Shown here piece after piece: positions 1-7,200 of a DNA stretch of 11,839 nt (its first letter is position 1; each line of letters begins with the position of its first letter). Source of the DNA: JBOFLG01 sp051657745 (GTDB lineage Bacteria; Actinomycetota; Actinomycetes; Actinomycetales; Dermatophilaceae). The translations under genes were made by a program, and so were the position numbers. The notes below the pieces were generated by a model. That model did no database searches. It had not been told where the DNA came from and saw only the letters and a program-made list of their open reading frames with translations. The stretch lies in contig JBOFLG010000223.1 of assembly GCA_051657745.1 (NCBI GenBank), forward strand, positions 1 through 11,839, written 5' to 3'.

Positions 1-1
1 T

Positions 2-115
2 CGGGCGGCCGCGGTCCGCACCCTGGCTGCTCCCGACGTGTACGCGATTCTCGGTGGGGTGGGCGCCCTCGCGCCGGCGGCGGTCGGTCTGCGTGCGCTG
101 TCCGACGCCAGCTGA
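2..115 (+). CDS. C-terminal end of an unidentified protein (5' end outside window)
   Basis: One frame is open from the left edge and ends at TGA 113-115. It leaves 37 residues ending ...GLRALSDAS. The stretch is Ala/Leu/Val/Gly-rich with a Pro in the middle, so it could be the end of a helical or membrane-associated domain, but no family motif is visible. Third codon positions are nearly all G or C, as in the neighbouring genes, which supports real coding. The function cannot be assigned. It lies on the same strand as the cassette that follows but is separated from it by about 150 bp, so it is probably a separate transcription unit. Confidence 0.5.
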   Translation, partial: RAAAVRTLAAPDVYAILGGVGALAPAAVGLRALSDAS

Positions 116-264
116 GCGGGGCCGAGACGCTGCGGCCGGGGTGCTGCTGCGGCGTGGCTCAACACGCGGCACACCCGGGCCTGAACGCCACCGATCCGGG
201 CCGGGGTGTGAGCCGTGGACCCAGCAGAGGCACCTTCAGAACGACACCAGACGAGGAGGACTCG

Positions 265-693
265 ATGGATATCGACGGCAACGGCGGGATGGCTGGCCTG
301 GTCGAGGCGTACCGGCGGCAGCTGGCTGAGCTGGACGTCACCCAACGGCGGCTCGCGGAGATCTCGTGCACCGCGACGTCGAGGCGGCGGGTGGTGTCGG
401 TGACGGTCGGTCACGGAGGTGTGGTGCGGGCGCTGACGTTCGACGGCTCCGGATACACCCGGATGGCGCCGGCTGAGCTGTCGTCGACCGTCCTGGCCGT
501 GGTGGAGGAGGCCCAGCAGCAGGCCGCTGCGGAGGCCGCGGAGATCCTCGCCCCGTCGATGCCACCGGAGCTGGTCGTCACCGCGGATCAGGTCCGGGCC
601 GGTCGAGGCGACCTTCGCCAACTGGTTCCGCTCCGCCCGGTGGTGGCGGATGCGGTGAGCGACAACGGCACTGGCGCCGGGGCGGGTGGGTGA
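265..693 (+). CDS. YbaB/EbfC-family nucleoid-associated DNA-binding protein
   Basis: A 142-residue protein beginning MDIDGNGGM. The ATG at 265 is chosen because a GAGGAGGA ribosome binding site (253-260) stands four bases before it; a longer upstream start at 154 lacks such a site. The layout matches YbaB/EbfC: an N-terminal amphipathic helix (about residues 8-34), a beta-strand segment around residues 43-62 with the family's V-x-V-x-x-x-G-x-V-x-x-L pattern, then a long Ala/Gln-rich helix (about 70-95), and a loose Gly-rich tail. Family members form dimers that bind DNA with little sequence specificity. In actinomycetes, divergent copies often sit directly before WXG100-like and large ESX substrate genes, as here. 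Its stop is one base before the ATG of the next gene, so translation is probably coupled. Inference: it may be a local regulator of the cassette or a structural partner. The family call is fairly firm; the role is not. Confidence 0.75.
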   Translation: MDIDGNGGMAGLVEAYRRQLAELDVTQRRLAEISCTATSRRRVVSVTVGHGGVVRALTFDGSGYTRMAPAELSSTVLAVVEEAQQQAAAEAAEILAPSMPPELVVTADQVRAGRGDLRQLVPLRPVVADAVSDNGTGAGAGG

Positions 694-694
694 C

Positions 695-1138
695 ATGGTG
701 ACCAGGCCGGGTGGTTCCGCTGATCTTCCCGACCGTTCGGCGGGCATCCCAGACTCGGCGGACCGTGGCGGCGACTCGGGAGGCGTCCCGGTCGACCTGA
801 CGGTCCACACACCGGGGATCGACGCCGCCGCGGTGATGTACGGCGACCTTGCGGCCAGGTCCGCGGAGGCACGCGAGGAGGCGCGGCTGCTGGTGCGTCA
901 CGAGCCGCTGCAGAACGGTGAGTCCGACGACACGTGGGACACCTTCGGGCCGGGCTACACCAGGGCCGGGGATGCGATCGTGGCGGTGCTGGACGGGTTC
1001 TACCGGGTGGTCGCCGACGCTGGTGACGGTCTGCGCCAGCAGTCGAGGGCGTACAGCGAGACCGAACAGGACAGTGAGCTCGTCGCCGAGTCGCTACAGC
1101 GTCAGATGGAAACCCGGCCCCCGCAGGCACCGTCGTGA
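695..1138 (+). CDS. WXG100/EspC-like small helical protein, putative ESX (type VII) substrate or partner
   Basis: A 147-residue protein. I prefer ATG 695, one base after the preceding stop, with a GGGTGGG-like purine run just upstream; GTG 686 is an alternative that overlaps the preceding gene. After a disordered Gly/Asp/Ser-rich leader (about residues 1-35) comes an Ala/Glu/Arg helix (about 42-68). A Trp-containing turn follows (TWDTFGPGY, Trp near residue 81), then a second long helix. The second helix is followed by Y-S-E-T-E (Tyr about 120), which fits the YxxxD/E type VII export motif. This helix-turn-helix hairpin plus tail motif is the hallmark of WXG100/EspC-type proteins, although the turn is not a strict W-x-G. 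It lies between the YbaB gene and the giant effector gene, so it may be a co-secreted partner or chaperone of the giant protein. Family membership is inferred from architecture, not from close identity. Confidence 0.6.
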   Translation: MVTRPGGSADLPDRSAGIPDSADRGGDSGGVPVDLTVHTPGIDAAAVMYGDLAARSAEAREEARLLVRHEPLQNGESDDTWDTFGPGYTRAGDAIVAVLDGFYRVVADAGDGLRQQSRAYSETEQDSELVAESLQRQMETRPPQAPS

Positions 1139-1207
1139 GCATGAAGGCGCGCCGCGCCCTCGCTGGAACGCTCGCGCGACCACATCCCGTGATTGACGAG
1201 TTGGCTC

Positions 1208-4200
1208 GTGTCTAGTCCTACCTGGGACCCGAGTCTGGATGGGCTGTTGATCTTTCTGGTTGGTCAGAAGGCGCCTCGTCCGATCCCGGAGGCCATGCGG
1301 GACATGGCTGTTCGCTATCGGCACCTGGAGCGGCAGGTTGCCCAGTTCGCCGATCTGGCGACGGCGGCATCGAGTGTCGTCGGCCGCAATTCCGGGTCGC
1401 TGGTCGGGGCCGCCTTCCAGGACGTGATGCGCAGTTCGGCGTCGGCGTTGCCGTCGGTCGCATCGGCGGCGCGTGGGCAGGCCGATGGCTTGGATCAGCT
1501 GGTCACGCAGGTCGACCACGCGAACTACTCCATCGCCGTCGAAATCGCCTGGTTCGTTGCCACCATCAACTGGGCGCTGTCGAATCCGGTCACGATGCCG
1601 TTGGTGCCGAGCATCATCACCGGGGCGCGGATCGCTGTCCAGCAGGTCTTCAACAGGCTCAACAGGTTCGTGCGGCTGCTCGTTGCTGTTGTGGAAGAGG
1701 CGATTGACGAGGTGGTCCAGGAGGCCGTGACGAGCGCGTTGTCCGGCAACTGGGACGGGCTCAACTTTGCGGTCGCCGCCATCGCCGGTGGAGCGGCCGG
1801 GGGCCTGGTCGGCGCCGGTCACGGGATGGCGGACAGGTTCAGACCCGAGCTCAACGATTTCGCGGTGTTCCAGGGCGTCAACGAGGCCGCCGCCGAGGTC
1901 GTCGTCGGCGCCGGAACCACGGCGGCGCTCGGTGGGAGCTACGACGGCTTGTGGATGGGAGCGGTCAACGGTTTCGGGTCGGCCGTGACGGAGAGCACAG
2001 CGGACGACGTCGGCCAGGACATCGCCGACCTGGTGCATGGGCCGGGCCTCGCCGGCGATCCAGGGACCGGTGGACCACCGCACGGGTCGTCTCCGGACGG
2101 CGGCATCCTCGATGTGCCAGCAGCCTCCGACAGTGACAGCGTGCCGCCTCCGCTCGGCTCCGTCGATGGGCCGCCGTCCGTCGGTAGTGGCAGCGTTCCG
2201 CCTCCGCGGGAGGATTCCGAGGCCCGTCCCGCCGGAGGCGAGATTCGGTCAGACGCTGTCATCGCCGCACCGACCGAGACGCCGACCACAACGACGAGCG
2301 GAACCTCAACCCCCGCAACGACGCCGACCCCAACGACAAGCGGAACCCCGACCCCGACGCCGTCTCCGGCGACGAGCAGAACCTCAACCCCCGCAACGAC
2401 GCCGACCCCAACGACAAGCGGAACCCCGACCCCGACCCCGACGCCGTCTCCGGCGACGAGCGGAACCTCAACCCCGGCGACGACGCCGTCCCCGACATCC
2501 ACGCCGGCCCCACCTGCGCCAGCGGGCGCCGCGCCTCAGTCACCAGCACTGATGTCGGACTGGTCGGCCCTGTCAGTGGTACCGACGCCGGGTGAGACGT
2601 CGGCGCCGGGGGAGACGAGGACGTCAGAAGGGCCTTCGTCGTCGAGCGCAGTGTCAACGCCGAGAGCGGACGAGGCTTCTCGAGGTGCCACCGACGGAGT
2701 CGGGAGCCAGGCCGATATGTCGATCGAGGCGTCGATCGGCTCGGATGTCGGCTCGGTACGAGATGAGAATCCCGGCCGGGACCTCGGTTTCGACGCCAAC
2801 TCGGAAGCAGTGGAAACCCGCCTGGCGGCCTCCACGCCGAGCCCGGCTCCGGCATCCGAACTGGCGTCCTCCCCACCCTCGCCGGTGGTCTCGACTCCGG
2901 CTGAGGCCATAGCATCGGGAGGGGCGACGACATCGGAGGCAGCGCCAGCGCCGACGCTGGACTCCTCGTCCCGGCCGGCGGATGCTGACGCTGGCATCGA
3001 CGCAGACGCGGCGGAGGTGAGGACGCCGGAGGGGCCTTCGCCGTCGGGCGCGGTGTCGACGCTAGGGCCGGTCGAGACGTCGCCTGCGGGTGAGGGGTCT
3101 CGCGACGCAATCGACGGGGCCGGGAGCCCGGCCGAGGCATCGACCACCTCGGCTACCGGAACGGACCAGGATGACGACACCGGTTGTGGTGCCGGTTGGA
3201 GGAGTATCGGCTCGGGGGCCGACTCGAACCCCGCGGCCGGAGAGGCGGATCTCCGAGAAGGGCTGTCACCGGGGGCACCGACTCCAGCGACGACCGCTGC
3301 ACCCGCGGCGGCAGTGGCGCCGACCACCACACCGACTCAGTCGCCGACGACAACCGGGACATCGACGCCGCGGACGGCTGATACGCCTGCGTCGACCAGC
3401 ACACCGAGCCCGGCAACCACCGGGACGTCACCACTGGTGTCGCCCCACACCGATGCCCCGATCACGACGGGTACTCCACCGCCGGGGACCACCGGCACCG
3501 CGCCGCCAGCGACCACCGGCACGTCACTGTCGACGCACGAGTCACTTGTTGGACCGAGCCCCCACATGCTGGTTCAGCACGTCGGGGCGGTCGATTCTGC
3601 CGATCCGGCCGCATGCGTCACAGGCATCCGTCAGGTGGCTCAGACGCTGTACGGAAGCATCCGTTCAGGGGTGGTCGTCGACGACGTCGCCGCGTTGCGA
3701 TCGCGGTTGACCGGAACGGCCGACGCGCGACCCGACCCTTTCGCTGCCGTCGCGGAGAACGCGTGGACACCGGTCGACTCGCTGACCACCGTTGACCAAG
3801 CACTCCGCGGCGCCCAGCCGGGCCATCGTGGCGCGACGGCCTTCGTCCTGGTCGGACGTCCTGGGGCTATCGGCCACGCCGTCGCTGTCCGTAGTACGCC
3901 CGACGGACTGATGGCCATCGACTTTGTTGCCGGGCAGCCAGGAACGGTGCGTCCGGCGGCGCAGCTGACCGGAGCCCTCTCAGATGCTCGCATGCTGCTG
4001 GTTGATGGAACAGGTCAGGTTGCACCTTTCACTACTGACACCGAGTCAGCCAGCACTGTTCGCTCCATGCTTGACACCGGGTTGCCCGACCCGGACGGCA
4101 ATCGGTATGCAGGCCCGCCGAGCAAACCGGGTTCCAAGCGGGGTCGCATTGTGGAGATCGACAGTGTGGTCAAGAGCTATACGGATTCGTACGGTGGCGG

Positions 4201-7200
4201 CCGACATGGACGAGCGGTCGACCAGTTTCGGCTCCGCTTCGCCCGCGACAAGAAAAATGAACGAGCTGCCCAAACACTGAGCCATCTCTGCTTTCAACTG
4301 CACGACACGATCCGTGCCCTCGGTGATCTAAGCGCGAATGACGTGCCCAAAGATCGCGAGGTTCAAGGGATGCTGATCAACGGCCGTCTGGTATTCAGTA
4401 CAAACCACAACGAATCGATTGATCTACTCGACCAGGCAAGGACCCGTGACGGTGAGCGACTGTCTTTTCGGCAACTGCTCAACATCCAGCAAGGCGACGA
4501 GCTGCGACGGAGGGGCCTCATCCGCCAAGATGCCGATGAGTACGTCGGTCGCATGGCCCGAAGTCGCGAGAAGATCGACGAGGCTTTCGATGGCCGTCGC
4601 GACAGTGCCACCGCTCGGGCGATGAGCAGCGATCAGGTCATTGTCGTCGACGCCGCGCCGTCGACGTTAGAAGGCCAACAAGAGCTGCGCAGCCTATTGA
4701 CCGACGACCGCCACCAGGGCGCCACAATTCTGTTACGGCATGCTGCGAGCGGGAAGAACTCAATGCACGCTGAACAGAAACTGCTACTCGCGGTGCACAG
4801 TGCGAAGTTAACACCTCAAGACACTCACGGGACGTACCTGATCGTGGGCAAGTATCGTCCATGTCTGACATGTTGGGCGTCGCTGAAACACCATAGAGAG
4901 ATTGGTTTCAACGTCGACTTCAATCCCAACTATGGAAATTACTATATTGAGTCCGCGGAGGGGTTGGTCGATCACCTTCCGCATACGCTTGTCGACCCGA
5001 ACCCGGGAGGCGGTCCGCGCAACTTCATCGCGAGTGTCGCCGAGAAGCAAAGAGGTCAGAAAATGAGTTCCGCAGCACTGTCGCGGCAAGCACCGCCCGT
5101 CGATGCTGTATTCAGCAACGGCTTTGAGAAGGTGATATCTGCGCACGACGCTCCAGCTCGGGGATATGTCACGGCGTCAGACTCGGAGAACGACGGCCTC
5201 CGAGTGCTTGACTTTGCGACAAGCGGTGGGGCGAAACCTCTCGGCCGCGGAACGAACAAGACACTCGCCCCGAGGCGAGCGCAGCGGATATTGTCAGACC
5301 ATGATGAGCGCGTACTGAGGGAGGCATGGCGTAGCGGCGACTCTGAACGGCGGGCCGAAGTGTTAAAGCACTACTCTCGTATGGGCGCCTCGCACGCTGA
5401 GATCGCTGAAGTGCTCGGGGTGAGCGCCACGACCGTGGGCAGATACGTGAGAGGCAGGGATGGACATGAGGCCCGGTACGGGGGGTTGAGCGTCACTCAG
5501 CGGCCACCACGACGTGGTGGCCGCGCAACGATGGCACCCACGACGCCCGGAGTCGGAAAGTTCACTAAGCGACCAAATATAGGTAAAGATGAAATAGAAG
5601 ATTTGATAGTCGCGATGGAACAAAGTTCCTTCAAGGCGGCCTGGCATGAGTTGGAAAGTGGAAACGGCAAAAACAGGCTTCCGCCGAGGACGATGCCGGA
5701 AAGTCTCAACAAGAAGCTCGAGACGCTTCGCGAGGATTTTAGTATGCAAAGCCTGGCTGACGCGCTACATATGTCCCGCAAGAGTTTGGCGCAGCACCTC
5801 GACAAGCGTTTCGGTAAACTTCATGGGTCCGCTCCCGCTGGGGCCAGCATTGATGAGTCCGGCGACCAAGGTGAGCGAGTTTACGACGGGGATGCCGAAA
5901 TGGTGGACGAACCCGCGGAATGGTCCGACGAAGACGCGGAGATGGTGGACGAGCCCGCGGAATGGTCCGACGAAGACGCGGAGATGGTGGACGAGCTCGC
6001 GCAGGTATCCGGCGGAGAAGCAGGGCCTGTCGACGAAGATGTGAGGATGTTCGACGGAATCAGTGACCCGCAGATCAGAACCCCGGTGGTGTCGGGGTGG
6101 GTTGAGGCGGTGGGTGAGGCACGCGCGGGGCTGGACGCGGTGCTGGGGAAGGCGCCGGAGCGGTTGTCGCCCGAGCAGCAGGAGGAGTTGGTTGCGCGTG
6201 GCGAGCCGGTGCCGGATCCGTTGCATCCACGGCAGCGGTGGGCCGAGCAGCAGGTCAGCCAGCGGTTCCGGGTGGGCCTGTTCATCGAGGGCGGTCCCGA
6301 CACCGCCGAGTCGGCCCGGCATCGGGAGGTGTCTGCCAGGTTCGATGAGCTGGTCGATGTGGTGGCGGCGTCGTACCGTCCCGGTGACTCCGATGCCGAG
6401 CAGGAGGCCCGGGCCCGGGCGCTCGTCGACCGATGGGGTCCGCAGCTGGGCCTGCTGCCGGCTCGCGGGCTGCGTGGTGGCGCACCAGGAGGACAGCACC
6501 GCAGCGACCGTCCTAGTGGTACCTCGTCGAGCGGGGACCCGGGCCCGTCCCGCCAGCCAGGTGAGCAACTCGATGTCGACCCGGCCGACGACACCTCCGC
6601 GATCTCGGAGCCCTCGGCACAGGCGCCGCACGGTGGCAGGAACCGGGTCGATCCTGCATCGGGTGATGATGGCGGGTTCGTCTCGTCCGGCTCGGATATC
6701 GGGCGCAAGAAGATCCTGGTGCTGTCCGATGTCAGCGGTCGCGGGCTGGGCGGGGTGCCGGTCGTCACCATGCAGCTGGTGCGAGGGCTCGCCGCCACCC
6801 ATGACGTGACCGTGGTGACCGCCGACCCGCAGTCGCAGTGGCACCTCGGCCCGGACGGCACGCCGAGCGTCCGCAAGACGGCTGAGGAGCAACACGCGTG
6901 GCAGCTCGGCAAGGAGCAGGAGCACGGCGACGCCAGGTTCATCAACGTCACGGCCGACGTGTGGGCCGAGCCGCGGGATAACCTCGCGCAGTTCGCTGCA
7001 TCGACGTCATCCGACCTTCGGCGGGCGGGGCTGGGCACCGACTACGACGTAGTGATCGGGCACATGCGCTTCTCCGGCCCAGCAGCGTCGACGATCCGTG
7101 ACAGCCATGTTCCGAACGCGCGGTTCGTGCTCGTGCTGCACACCAGTCCGGTGCGGTTGGACGTGCTCAAAGGGCAGCCGGGGGAGGCCGGCGAGAAGTC

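Noticed and set aside
54..329. Open frame overlapping the partial gene and the start of the YbaB-like gene
   Set aside because: Its product is Arg/Pro/Gly-rich with no family pattern, and it overlaps two better-supported genes in other frames. It is a high-GC shadow.
1939..2502. Minus-strand frame encoding a Gly/Val repeat protein (GVGVGVPLVVG type)
   Set aside because: It is the complement of the Thr/Pro coding repeat. The elastin-like look is a by-product of reading that repeat backwards.
5891..6016. 42-bp repeats considered as a CRISPR-like array
   Set aside because: They are contiguous, in frame and without spacers, so they are a protein repeat.
5765..7038. Long minus-strand open frames of about 385 codons opposite the giant gene
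   Set aside because: They mirror the GC-rich third positions of the plus-strand gene, encode Arg/Pro/Ser-rich text without domains, and lack convincing ribosome sites.
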